A stretch of 64,000 nt of DNA, taken from Combretum micranthum (Eukaryota > Streptophyta > Magnoliopsida > Myrtales > Combretaceae). Every line of letters starts with the position of its first letter. Position 1 is the stretch's first letter. The notes beneath the pieces are model-generated. The model did not search any database. It was not told the origin of the DNA and worked only from the letters and a program-made list of their open reading frames with translations. Below are positions 10,962 through 23,402 of this stretch, piece by piece. A program made the position numbers and the translations under genes. The stretch is taken from NCBI GenBank assembly GCA_024138025.1, contig JAMXBD010001361.1, positions 1 through 64,000 of the forward strand, given 5' to 3'.

Positions 10962-13300
10962 ATAGCTATTATGGTTTTGTGCATTATCACATCCCATAAT
11001 TACCCTTTACTCAATTATAGGCCCAATCAATCCCTCTTAGCTTTAACCACACTTTAACCTTCTATCCCAATCTAAATGCACCAAAACCTCATCAATCTGT
11101 TAATGCAAGTAAGAGAAAGAGAGGGATGGAAATACACACAGAGACAATAAAAGAAGAGAGGGATGACAAATTCCAATATTTCTATCTATTGGACAAATTA
11201 AATAAACATGAAAAAAAAATGATATAAGATTCGAGCATTCCTTTTCATTACAATTAAATTGAAAAGACTAAATGTGCCAGAGGAGAAATAAGCAACAGGA
11301 GAAAAAAAGAAATGACTAAATCTAAGTTTTCCATCTTCTAAATGAATTTTTCGAGAAACAAAAAGGAAAAACAATTTAAAAGTTAAGCTTTCCTTATCGT
11401 TGACATCTTAGTTCCAAACAAACAGTGATAAGATGAGAGGAGAGAGAAAAGAGAGATTACATCATTTTGTCTTTGTAGTTCTATTTTTTCTTAATAAGAT
11501 AAGAGATGACATACAAAAATATAAATGATTGAATGTTTGAAGGAGAGAGAAAGAAGGAAAATTTAGTCATTTATTTTATATTTGCAATTTTATCCCATGG
11601 TAGCCTTTCTATGCAATTAACCATTGTAATAAAGCTTTAATACAGGTCAATTCAATTCATAACGAATAGCAATGCTTTTAGGGTGTATTGCATCTGTTGA
11701 AGTGAACATATCAAAAGAAATTATAATATTAACTTTGATTAACTTGTAATCTTAATACAACATTAATAGAGTTAAAGGTGAATACATGGGCTTGGCCAAG
11801 TCTGTTTCTAATATTGGTGCTCTTATCTTTGATTAAAGGCACTAAATCAACTATTCAAGCAACTGATATTGAAAAAATTTAACCTCTGGTGTGTTCCTTA
11901 ATATAGACAACACAATTATTGTAGAGACAAATGCAAAAGTCAATGTAATCCAATACCAAAGTTTAGGAGATGGTGGAAAAAATCAATAACACTATGCGTA
12001 CTTTGATGAAAACAATTCAGGAAAAGATTGTGAATTATGATAAATGTCAAACCTAAATTTTGGTACAATTCATATAATTAGGATTAATGTTTAATATCTT
12101 AAACACTTTATTGCCATAAATAGAATTAAAAATATGAAAGTTTTATGGAGATGATTCCATAGGCTAGATCCTTAAAATTAAAGATTCTTTCACGTTCAAT
12201 ATGTCCTTGAATACGAGTGCTTCTTATTACATCCTTTGCAATGGAAGAGAAAGCTGTTCAATGGTCTAAGTGGATGGGTTGCAATAATTAATTTAGTTCT
12301 CGATAGCACTTTCTTCATGCTTTTATGGTTTATTTTGGTATTTTGAACATTAGGATATGCAAGTTATATTGATGACATTGTGAGGTGATCATTCTCTAGT
12401 GGTGACTTGAATTTTAAACCATCAACTACAGTGTGTTAGTTAAATAAATGCAATGCTTAATTGTTTTCATTAGATGGCTCTTAAGATGAATTTGAATACA
12501 CAAAGACTATTAATGTAAGAATGCAGGTAAATAATAATCTTCTACATTCAAGTCACCTTCATCATTGCCATAATATGAATATTTTTAGAGACATGACAAA
12601 AAAACTTTCTATATTTTGACATATGAAATTTTTCATGGGACATAGACTTAAAAACTATTAGTTAAGCATAACAGGGGTAGGACCTAAAATATAAGACGAC
12701 CTAATTTTTTAATTGCTAATGTATATCCTTTTCTCTTTTTTTTTTTTTCAAATTAGGCCAATTTATTTTCCACTGTTGAGGATAAGGTTATTTTGAATAA
12801 AGGAAATGTTAAAAACCAAAAGAATAAAGAAGAATTGAAGGACAAGGTTGTTTTGAAAAAAGGAAAATGTTAAGAAGAAGAAAAAGAAGCAATAGAAACA
12901 GCAATAGCAAGAAGGGGAGAAGGAGGAAAAAAAGGCCAATGTGGCAAGCACATCATCAAATTCAAAGTATAGATTAGTACTCTTTAGTCATTTTCAGTCA
13001 CATGGCAACTACTTTTAAGAGAGAATGTTAAATTCATATAAGATATTATGATAAATACTAGTATAAAAAGAAAATAAGAAATCCAAATAATGATCTCGCT
13101 TTCATTATTACCACCATCTCACTATTATTGTACCACCCAACACATCACAAGAACATTAGATCAAAGATTTACCCTATAATTGCAAAAATGGCAAATGTCA
13201 TAAATGTTACTTTAGAGATTTACACTATAATTACAAAAAAGGCTAATGTCATAAATGGTACTTAGTGATCCACTGTAAAAGTATAAATAAAAATAAAGAG
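10962..13300. other. unassigned AT-rich DNA
   Basis: No gene, RNA gene or recognisable element boundary. Minor features are purine-rich GAGAGA patches (11105-11165, 11437-11460, 11540-11562) and a stretch of A/G-rich triplets at 12840-12935. A 62-codon reverse ORF there is only low-complexity Phe/Ser/Cys. Confidence 0.5.
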
Positions 13301-14789
13301 TGAATTCTTCCAGTAATTATACTAAGTCAAATCAAGTAATATAATGATGAACATAATATCGATGCCACGAGGATTACTTAAATACTAAACGGGTATTATA
13401 TTCTACTATTATCCAGGCAATTGAATATAGAGAGAATTAACTAATTAACTACTAAAAAACCTAGATTATGATTATCATTAAGAGCAGAAAGAGTGTTTAA
13501 GAGAAATATTTCAATGAGCGTGGGAAAACAGAATCCACCCTAGTTTCACTAATTAGATTGCTATCATGTTATAATAACAATTAGCTTTGTGGATATTCAC
13601 ATGAACTTATCAAGACCTTAATCCTTTTACAAGTTTTAAAAACTTTAAAACCACAATTAATCCATTACTTTCGCTATACAAATTAACAATGGAATCTAAT
13701 TTACAATCATGAATCTTCCAAATCTATGATTGACTAATGCCCTAAATCAATTCCTCTTAATAGAGAAACTAATCCAAAACATTGCATAAATCTCTAAGGA
13801 TAATTTCTAAACCAAATTAAATATCGTTGCTTTTGCAATTATTATTTAATCTAAATTTAAGAATTCTTATGAACCCTAATCTCTCCTTCGAGTTATCAAG
13901 ATTCCTATAAACCTAGTTCAATCAAGAAACACGATTTATAGTAGGAATTACAACATGAATATTCCACAAATCTAATAATGCTATAACAAAACTACAATAT
14001 CCTATTAGCAATCCTAGGGTTTCATCATATTTCGCAATAAAAACTTAGAACAACATGGATTTATTCAAATAACCACGAATCAAAGTAATTACAGTAAGAG
14101 AATTCATCTTTAAAATCAAAATCACAAATGAAATTACAAAAAGATAATAGATCAGATGCCACCAATTTTAATCACAAATTATATCCTTGTTGCAAAACTT
14201 CAACAAATTTGAGTATCAATCCTTTAAAATGATTACAAGGCTTCTTAATCGAAAAACTTGAATCCGGAACAACTCTCTCACAAATCCAATCTAGGATCTA
14301 TATTCTAATTTAGATCTTATGGATATCTTAAGGAAATTTCGAGCTTGGAGTTCTTGATCAGCAACACACGGATTTTATAAGCAAAAACCAAAGGAATTCC
14401 ACCCGTTAGTAGTCAGGCCGACAGTTACAATCTGTACGCTAGCAGCGTTGAAGGCAGTGCAAAAGTACACTGGCTAAAGGCAAGTAGTGTTGTAGCCAAG
14501 TTTAATATTTTTTATTCTAACCATGTTCAAAGCTGATACAACGTCGGCTACATAAATATCCCAGATGTCGGCGTACATTGTATTTTCAAACATTAATGAG
14601 ATTTTGCTTATTGAATGCTGGCGATTATCTTCTTGCACTTTAAAGGCTGGCGGCCTTTATCTAAAATTTGCCAATGTACAATGTAAATTTGAAAGCTGGT
14701 GAAATTCTTCTTCTAAGCCAACTGTGTTTGTTTTATCAGATGAAGGCTGCCTTGGTTGGCCTAAATCCTTCATTAGCCGACATACTTTG
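13301..14789. other. unclassified repeat interrupted by L3
   Basis: Non-coding. The last 380 bp (about 14400-14789) contain scattered GCTGGCGGCC, GCCGAC, GTCGGC and GAAGGCTGCC words resembling the GC-motif array of M3. The text stops abruptly at the L3 start and seems to resume after 22514. It may be a fragment of an M-type element; no termini recognised. Confidence 0.4.
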
Positions 14790-17700
14790 TGTAAACCCCC
14801 GAAAATTTTCATAATTCATAAAATAATCATAGAAGTCTAATATTAAAATTGAAATCCGAAAATCGACTCAAGTTAAAATCAAATTCTAAATCAAGTTAAA
14901 CACAAAAATTCTTAGTCTTGAGAAAACGAGAACCCTTGAAACAAGATATAAAATCCAACTATTTATTGAATCAACATCCGTACACCAATCAAATGATCTA
15001 TCCGATTCCTAAAACGCAAAATAATGCTCAACAACGAAATGATAAGATCTTAAAATCTTCGGTGAATTTTAGAATTAGAAATTTCGATTTTCACTAAAAG
15101 TCAAACTAAGTCAACTTATAACCCTAGACTGGTTAAACGATCCCGAGAACTAAAAACTATTAAATAATCACAAATAAAATAAGATAAAATAGATATCGAG
15201 ATAAAAATATAAAACGGTCAAAACTCGAAAATTATATGATTTTACAAATAACTCAATAAAACCGGAAGTCAAATCAGAACCTTAAAAGTCAACAAAGCTT
15301 ATAACAAACCCTAGTGTTTAAGATCCGGCAATCTCGCGCTCTTAAACCCTAAACAACGAAATGAAAATAATTGTTGATAATAGCATGTAATAATATAGAG
15401 AAGCTTAAAAATATCAGATTCGCAAAATTTAAGTGTCCTTCAGATCCAAACGAGATCAGTTTTCAAAAATCATGTCTCGGTACACCGGATGACAAAAATA
15501 TTCCGTTAATACCAATAGACTCGTAAAAATATAAGGTTTCCAAAAATATCAGTTTTAGAATTTTTTGGTAGCTAAAAATTACAGATATCGCATTATTACA
15601 CGTATTTTTATTACTACCGGTACTTTAATTGTCTAGTCTACTATTCATATTACTTTTCTACTATTCATTACTATTTCACTAGCTCTGCTTTTTCTTACAC
15701 CTATTTCTTACTACCTACACACCTATTTCTTACTTTTTATATTTTCAATACAACTTTATTCACATCAAACCTTACATTACTTCTTTTATTACAAAACAAA
15801 CTAAAATAAATCAATTCTTCCCCTCTACATCACCAAACCGGCACCTCCCCTCTCTCTCTTCCATCAAATTGTTTTTCTTTTTCAATTTATTTTATTACAT
15901 CTAATTTCCACTCCAAAAATCTATAAATACCCCATTCCTCCTTCATTCTTTCACATAATTCATTTCACCACCAAAACTCTCTCAAAATCTCTCCACAAAT
16001 CCTCTCTTCAAGAATTCTCTTTACCAAAACTCTCTCAAACAAATTCCTCACAAAAATCATTCCTTATACATAAACTATCTACCACATATCATTACTCACA
16101 TAATACCCCTTTCATCTACCATCTTCATGCCACATAAACACTTTAGGTAAACTTCTTCTAACCATTTATATACCCATGTCATATAATTTAACATGACTAT
16201 GGTGTTGTTTTGAAACTCATATGAGTAGTAAAAGCAACAACATGTTCATGTTTTGTTCTTGCACATGAACTTCCTATTTTATTATGTTGTTATGTTGATT
16301 TTATTATTCATATCTAACTAAATATATTTATGTATATATATTTAATCTTTAGAGCATATAAGCTCACTTGTTATTTATTTATTTCATGATTTGCAATTTA
16401 TTTATTTCATGCTATTTCTTTAAAACTAGTTTTTCTAGACTTAGACTTGTCCATATCAAGTCAAAACAATCTTTTATTTATTTTCTTTATTCTTTTGGGA
16501 CCAATCCATTCTTAGTCCTGGGATGCCTTGATGAAGCTAAGGCTCCCAATACTTGACCGGGATATCTTGATGAAGCTAAGGTTCCCAATACTTGATATTT
16601 TATTTTCTTGCTTATTATTTGTTTCTAGTATTTTCTTATTTTCTTATGTTCTTATTATTTTGCATGCTCATAATACTTGCATCTACATAATGTTATTGTC
16701 TCAACTAATTTGAAATTAGAATTTTCTTTACTAAAGGAACTTAAAACCAAATTTTCTATTATGTGATTTCTCACAAAATAATGAAGTTATTATCAACAAT
16801 ATAAAAATAAAGTAATACAAGTTTTCTCAAGTTTTTCTCAAATAACAAAGATAACTTTACCAAAGAAACATAAGGAATAAATATTTTCTTTGTATATTAT
16901 GGTAACATAAGTTTTAGTAAAATAATTTGTTAATATTCAAAGTTTTTACAAAAAGCTTAAGATTTAAACTCTTTTTCACTCCATAACAAAGCTAAGAAAC
17001 AAACTAATTTTCAAGATAAGATGAATTCAACCCATAAAGTTATAAACCCACTTAGGAAAAATAATGATTTTCAAATTTCTAAAGAAAGAACATGTTTTCA
17101 AATAATATAAACAAGATAAGATTAAAACAAAGGGTTTTATCAATAAAGAAAATTCTTTTCAAAGGAAATAAAAGAACAAGTTTTAGAAAAAAAACTTATA
17201 TTTTAAAAATAATAAATATAAGAAGACAGGACTCATTTTCTAAAACCATTATAAATACAAAAAGGTTTTCAACAACTTAATACACTTTTGATAAATTTGA
17301 TCTTTATCACTAGAAGTAAAACTTATGAAGGACTAAGATTAAAAGAAAATTTACTTGTTTTTGGAAAGGAATGAAGAAAATAAAATAAGAATATACTCAT
17401 TATAATAACCTATGAAAATATAAAGTTTCTTCAAAGACTTGAAAAGAAAATTGTCAAAGTTTAAAGTCTTAACAACTCAAAAATAAATTGTTGAGGCACT
17501 ACCATTAGAATTTGTGCATATAAAGTGAGCTTGTCTATATACTCAAAGGATTTATCAATTATATATACATATATATATATATTATCTATATTTTTACTAA
17601 AGGATTTTTGAATGAAGTTGAGTTAGAAAATGGATTTGCAAAAGTTTAGAAATATTCGTTTCAAATCTATACCCAATGTTTTCGGAGCCTAAATGACCTT

Positions 17701-18423
17701 ATATGCCAAAGATAACCTTAGAAATGGATAGATCTTTTCGAATAGGTAGAAAACGGTATACTATATGCGAAATTCCGAGTTAAAATCAGCAAGTTATGGC
17801 CATTTTAAATTGGAATTTCATTTTATACGATTTTGATGAACATAGTGAAATAGAATTAGAAAGTTCAAGAAGAATTTCTATGAAATACTCATCCCAGGTA
17901 TTTTTTTTGTCTAGGTAACGAAAGATTCGAGATTATCCTTCTTGAGGATTACTACGACTAAGAAGATTGCAAAATGGACGAGTGAGTTATTCCTCTTAAT
18001 TTCGTTACATTGCTTGTGCTTGTAAAGTAGTAGCATTAATATACTAAGAGAAAATAAAAAATGGATATATATTTAGGGATTTCGGGATTATGAGTATATA
18101 TGTGATTCTATGTTTATGCGTGAAATAAGAATTAAGAATATCATAACTTCAAACTGCTTGTTTAAATAATTTTCTTTACTTACTTATATGATTGTTTATT
18201 ATTTGCTAAATTGATTGATCGCCCCCTAATAAACCCTAATAAGGTTTGGCTTAAGAAAAATAAAACGCTCACGCATAGCATCCATTGAGTCACATCTCTT
18301 TCAGAAGGCTGCTACTCCTACGCGTAGAGTTGGATTGGTAGTGATCGTGCGGTGACATAGCCATGTTCCTTCCTAGAGAATCCAAATCACTCGAAAAATG
18401 CGACTCTAGGTTCGGAGCCGAGC
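14790..18423 (+). mobile_element. LTR-like repeat L3 (family L), 5' segment
   Basis: Begins TGTAAACCCCCGAAAATTTT. Contents: TATAAATA (15922-15929), CT-rich leader, donor-like TTTAG|GTAAAC at 16146, a hairpin-prone segment including GAGCATATAAGCTC (about 16352) and a tandemly duplicated 'CTTGATGAAGCTAAGG' unit (16518-16596), core block (17719-17819), acceptor-like TTTTTTTTGTCTAG at 17914, exon-like 67 nt, and GTGAGT at 17982. The element is split by L4 and continues at 21815. Net length is about 4.3 kb, longer than its relatives because of extra sequence before the TATA box. The flanks CTTTG (left) and CTTGT (right) are at best a degraded duplication. Confidence 0.75.
15922..15929 (+). promoter_or_regulatory. 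TATA box of L3
   Basis: TATAAATA followed by CCCC, then a CT-rich leader 30-100 bp downstream. The same CTATAAATACCCC arrangement occurs in L5, L6 and, reversed, L7, so it is probably the element promoter. Confidence 0.55.
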
Positions 18424-18937
18424 TGTCACGCCCCATAGGGTATCCTAAACGTAACAGCCCGCCACATACTATAAAAGACTCTCGAATTTCTATCCGAGCC
18501 TTTCTGGAGTCTTGTATAGATGTAAAGCGTCCCTTTACGACAATAAAATACTCAATCAATGGAGTTAAGAAGTTTAATGTGGTATTCATTAGCCATAGAT
18601 AATAAACCAAAACACGTATATATACTTTACAAAATCTAAGGGGCATTCCCCCACAAAATAATATCAAGTCCACTACAGTCATCCAGAATCCTTTAGTTTC
18701 CAACAGAAGTCTAAGTAAAAGCGAAGTAAACTTCTATGGGAAACTCCTATCTCCAGTACCTGAGCTATGGCTTGCCTCGGCCTAAGCCAAATGAACTCGT
18801 GCTGCAACAAATAAAAGCTATGGCGGCGTAAGCTAACTAGCTTAATGAGTAAGAACTTCCATGTCACAATTAATACAATTCACTCAAGCAAGTGATTATT
18901 CACGCAAATGTATGCATCAGACAAATGAGTTCAACAA

Positions 18938-18987
18938 ACATATGACCAGCCGAAAATCATATGTGGATGGACTTACGCCCTCCATCC
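18938..18987 (-). other. HP1-HP2 two-hairpin module of L4
   Basis: On the minus strand HP1 is GGATGGA/TCCATCC with loop GGGCGTAAG. HP2 is ACATATGATT/GGTCATATGT, 10 pairs including two T-G wobbles, loop TTCGGCT. Confidence 0.65.
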
Positions 18988-19029
18988 CGGGTTAGCAGAT
19001 TAACGAATCCTGCTGCACAACGCCGTTTA

Positions 19030-19142
19030 AGCTCACGGTCAACTGAACAATAATTCGTTTTATGGATCATGATTAACCAACATACTGGTTTTATGGATCA
19101 CGATTAACTGAACAATAATTCGTTTTATGGATCACGAAAAAC
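19030..19142. repeat. short tandem repeat shared with L9
   Basis: Units of roughly 30 bp containing 'TTTTATGGATCACGATTAAC' recur three times with changes. The reverse complement is the three-unit repeat at 63575-63660 in L9, so this is an element-borne minisatellite. Confidence 0.7.
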
Positions 19143-21210
19143 CAACCAATGCTAATGCTCCATCCCCGTCATGATATGAATGAGTCCAATTATAATTGAA
19201 GTCAAATATACATTAATTCGATTCTTTTAGGTGACCAACAATTATCCGCAGACAATCCATACAAAATGCTAGCTAATCAATCAATAGCTTAACACCCGGT
19301 TTCGATATTTCTTAAATTCCATTTCGCACATCAACAGCAGACAATGCATAATTCCCATATACCCCATCATACATTTCCATTTTTATCTTTGCCTACACCA
19401 CTAGTGCCACTAACAATACAATCACAAACATTAATTGAGAGTGGAAGTAGTACTCACTCGGCCATGGTTCACCGGTCTTTCAGTAATAGTAATCGGGTGG
19501 TAAAGTATCGTCTTGCTCGGGATCACCTACCAAATAAGAATCTCATCATTTAATTATTCCAAGCTATGCATCTAAACTAGATGAATTCGGAATTTGTGCT
19601 CTTTGCGGAAGTTTTAACTTAAAACGGCCATAACTTGGTCATTTTAACTTGGAATTTCGCAAATTTTATATCGATCTCTACCTACTTCGAAAGATCTATC
19701 TATTTCTAATATTATTTTCAAGTTTTGAAAACAGTAAGGTCACGAAACAGTAGGATCAGATCTGTTCCGTAAATCCTCCAATTCTGAAAATTTGTTTTGC
19801 ATTTGATAAAAATGTTCCTAGTTGATGATTCATGTATAGATGGTACATGAATGAATTCCTAATATGAATATCATGTAATGAGCTCAATATATATGCATGG
19901 TCTTGATGATCTTTGAGGATGGACTCTTATGATCTCTTAATTATTAAGAATTTCCTTAATGACTACTTATAAAAAGCTATTATTTCCAACCTTACATTCC
20001 CTAGGGTTTTCATAATTTTCTTCTTGAAATTTGCTTGTTATCCAACTAAAAATAAGTTCCCAATATCTATACTTATTATGACCTTCATTTATGCATAAAA
20101 ATCCCCATTTTTCATTGGGTAACTATGTTTCTAAACAAGCTACTCACAAAAATCCGAATTTTGTAAATTTCCTTTTCTTGCAATTTCTTTGGGAGAAAAC
20201 TTGTTAATGCATTAAAATTGAAGCTTCATTATATCTATTATCTAAATACCTCATTTAACTCATAAAACATCCAATTTAAACTTAAATACTAGGTGTTCAT
20301 GTAGGCATGATTCTAAATTACGAATTTGACTATTAATCCATATATCAATATTTTTCATTTAACTCCGCTACTTGTTTTACATTTTTTATCATGCCTAAAC
20401 TCATCTAAACTTTGAAAATCATTCCTTAAGGGCATCTATTACATATACCTTCCAATTTTTATGAAAAGCATGAGTTTTAAAGTGGTTTGGTGGTCTTTAA
20501 GGTAGGGTTCTAAATCCATCCGAATTTTCAACTAAGCTTTTCCAACAAAATATTTTCTTTTTCAAGTTCCTTGTCTTCTATACATGAAGATCTACCATCA
20601 AACATATCTATACATAGGCAAGGCTACATTTTTATGATCATCCATGCATGGAAATTAAAATGACCATATGAACATAAATGTAGATGAAGATGTGAATGCC
20701 TAAACACTAGATCTACTAAATATCATGCATGATTCATGAGTTTCATGGCATGAACATGAATATCTATGCATGATCCCCACTTTACATGCATGAACACAAC
20801 ACTATCTTCAACAAAAACTCATTTAAACTCTATATCCACTTCTTGTGATGGCTTGTTATTCTTGTACATGTGTTTTCATGTCCCTAGCATTTGATCATTG
20901 GGATTAAATGGAAAAACATACAAGAATAGCTTTGCTATTACAAGATTTGGCAGGAATAAGGCTTGAATCAACATACCAATGGAGATTAGAGGTGGAAATG
21001 AGTTGTGTGTGTGAGTGTAAGAGAAGGGGGGGGGTGTGGGAGTTCACGGCACACCAGGGGGAGAGAATGAGAGGTTTTTACTTTTGTAAAAATTGGAAAA
21101 AGGTAAAATGAGGAGAGAGAGAGAGAGAAAAAGAAGCTTATATATTTACATGCATTAGGGTTTTAGATGAATAAAATTGAGTAAAATAAAACAAATGAGA
21201 GGAAAAAATA

Positions 21211-21238
21211 GGGGGGGGGGGGGGGGGGGGGGGGGGGG
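21211..21238. repeat. poly(G) tract of L4
   Basis: 28 consecutive G, then A and five more G; the strand-flipped equivalent of the poly(C) runs of L1 and L9. A further G-rich patch lies at 21025-21060. Confidence 0.9.
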
Positions 21239-21814
21239 AGGGGTTGTGTGTGTGTGTTTGAAATTTGATAAATTTTTATTTTATGTAATTAAATGTAATA
21301 ATTAGATAGAAAACAAAAATTTTGCAAATGAAAATTGCAATGAGTAGTTATAAGGATGTAAGAATAGGGTATGGGTAGTGTGTAGTGTAGGTGTACTTGT
21401 GAATAGTAGACAATACATCTACTTTACCGGTTGTAACGAAAACACGAGAAAAGGCTATAACTGTAATTTTTATAGCCCGGAAAATTATAAATTGATATTT
21501 TGAAATCCTTATAAATTACGGTTCTAATGAATGTTCCGGAACATTTTTCTGAGTTCGTGGTCCTGGGGCATGCTTTTCCGTAATTTGAGCTCTGGAAGGC
21601 CCGGAATTGAAAAATTCCTGAATTTAAAACTTTCAAAGGTCTAAAATATACTTTAGAATGATAATTCATATTCATTTACTTTATAAAACTTCTTTTATTA
21701 TGAACCAAAGGAAAGCCGGATTTAGGGTTCCTAAGCTCTCTCACTAGACTTAAACTAAACCGGATTAGGGTTTCGCTTTTCAACTCCCGGGGTTTTCTTA
21801 ACTACTGAGATTAC

Positions 21815-22514
21815 TGGGTTTAACAAGCCAACCGAATGTTGTGGGTGAGGACTTAGGGACTAGCAGTAGAAGATCGAGGATCATCAACCCCGATTCCCTA
21901 ACCTTCGATACAGAGGGATAAATCCGTTCTATATATGGTTTCCGGATAACTATATATATTTGCGTAATCACGTGATTGTTGCATTGTATGCATAGCATAT
22001 GTGTGAAAATCTAAATGAACTTGTTTGAAAATATGGTACGAATGAAAAGGAATATCTCACTAAGCTAGTTGTAGCTTATACCCCTATGGATTTTGTTGAA
22101 ACAGGTATACCCGTGGCTTAAATTGAGGATCATGACATTAAAAAAGTCATGGAAGGATATTAAGCTTCTATGAAAGAAATGGGAACAAAAGATGAAGTAA
22201 TTTTGTAAGGTTATTTATATGTAATGACTTATATGATTAGTGTTATGTTGATTCCAAGATGCATATTTATTTGAAGTCAATAGAGGGATATACTTCTAAG
22301 AATTGTAACTTGATATGTTTATGATAAGTATTCTTTTTGTCTTGTTACTTATTTATTATCAATATAAATTGCGCTACTCCGATGCATTCCCTTGGTTGTG
22401 ATGTACGCCTTGTACATGATATGAAAGCCTTTGCATGACTGAGGTAGTCATTCCTAGACTTTAGTATTATATACGGCGGACTGCCACATTTAGGGTACCC
22501 CTCGGGGCGTGACA
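21815..22514 (+). mobile_element. LTR-like repeat L3, 3' segment after L4
   Basis: Resumes the 3' part of L3: HP1/HP2 hairpins (21910-21957), acceptor-like GTTGAAACAG at 22104, and the family terminus ending CTCGGGGCGTGACA. In L6 the stretch after the equivalent of the L4 insertion point is about the same length (703 bp), which supports this join. Confidence 0.75.
21910..21957 (+). other. HP1-HP2 two-hairpin module of L3
   Basis: HP1: ACAGA/TCCGT with a central A-C mismatch, loop GGGATAAA. HP2: ATATATGGTT (21931-21940)/AACTATATAT (21948-21957), 10 pairs including one G-T wobble, loop TCCGGAT. Confidence 0.6.
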
Positions 22515-22703
22515 CTTGTTTTCGTCACCAAATTTGCTCAAAACTCCTCCAATTTTGAAATTATTGCATTATAAGTCCTCCATGACCTGAAATATCAAAT
22601 TAAGAAAACTTAAGTACAAAGTTCTTTTGATTTCTATAAAATAAATAATATGTTATCATCAATTGTTCAATGACAAGTGTGTAAAATATGATTTTTTCAT
22701 TTG
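22515..22703. other. unassigned, flank of L3
   Basis: Probably the right-hand remainder of the repeat interrupted by L3. Nothing else recognised. Confidence 0.4.
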
Positions 22704-22930
22704 GACTTTGACAAAATATGCAACTAGGTACCTAGACTTTCAAATTGATTAATATAGTACCTAAACTTTAAAATTAATCAATTTAATACTTGAAAAATAT
22801 TGAAATTGATCAATTTAGTACCTGAAAGAACTTGATGGAGGTATTATTGATGTGCACAAAAAGTTCTTTCAAGTACCAAAATAATCAATTTTAAAGTTTA
22901 AGTATCTAATTACATATTTTGTCAAAGTTC
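22704..22930. mobile_element. short inverted-repeat element (MITE-like)
   Basis: Left end GACTTTGACAAAATATGCAA and the reverse complement of the right end, GAACTTTGACAAAATATGTA, begin imperfect inverted repeats of nearly 50 bp. The interior repeats 'TTTAGTACCT'-like words. 227 bp, no ORF, superfamily unknown. Confidence 0.65.
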
Positions 22931-22963
22931 ATGTATTATTCTTGACATTAACTCTTACAAAAA

Positions 22964-22967
<4 letters not shown>

Positions 22968-23015
<48 letters not shown>

Positions 23016-23090
23016 TGTGTGTGCATGGTTGTGTATGTGTGGGGTGGTGTGGGTGGGCGGGTAGAAGGAGAGAGAGGGGGAGAGAGAGAG
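22968..23090. repeat. (AG)n microsatellite and G/T-rich tail
   Basis: About 22 AG repeats, then GTGTGTGT, GGTGGGTGGGCGGG and GAGAGA blocks. Confidence 0.95.
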
Positions 23091-23402
23091 ATAAGATCAA
23101 TAGTTGACAAAAATCCTAGTGAACTTATAACCACAATGCAATGTTGGTAGAGTTAAAGATAACTATGTGGCATGAGCCACTTAGTTTCTAATACAACAAT
23201 GCTTTGAGTCTTTTAATTTATGGACAATATGTTATATTTAATTTTGTTGGCCATTCTCGTCACTTTTCTTTTCTTTTATTTTTTTTCCCATGTATATGTT
23301 TATTTATTTCATCTACTCAAATAACAATTTCCTCAACATGAAGAAAATAGAAAACTTTTTTTTAACCATTTCCCTCCTTTTCCCCATCTATGCCTCAAAA
23401 TA
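23091..23402. other. unassigned, T-rich
   Basis: No gene or clear element. Ends in the TA dinucleotide that forms the left target site of the pogo-like element. Confidence 0.5.

Larger units (their letters stand above)
18424..21814 (-). mobile_element. LTR-like repeat L4 (family L), nested in L3
   Basis: Reverse-oriented copy. Its 3' terminus appears as TGTCACGCCCC at 18424; its 5' end is degenerate (GAGATTAC at 21807-21814, where sister L9 gives GAGATTTACA). It interrupts L3, whose text resumes at 21815. Reverse-strand contents: HP1/HP2 (18938-18987), 29-30-bp tandem repeats (about 19030-19140), GTGAGT (19452-19457), core block (about 19611-19712), TATATAA (about 21140), poly(C). Close in sequence to L9. 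No matching target duplication: the left flank is CGAGC and the right flank TGGGT, which with the worn 5' end suggests a small deletion. ORFs here are shadows. Confidence 0.75.

Noticed and set aside
10962..14789. Host gene in the longest stretch without an assigned element
   Set aside because: No ORF above noise, no codon-like pattern and no convincing exon series with domains.
18290..18703. 137-codon minus-strand ORF
   Set aside because: Spans the L3/L4 junction of two non-coding repeats; composite by insertion, no domain.
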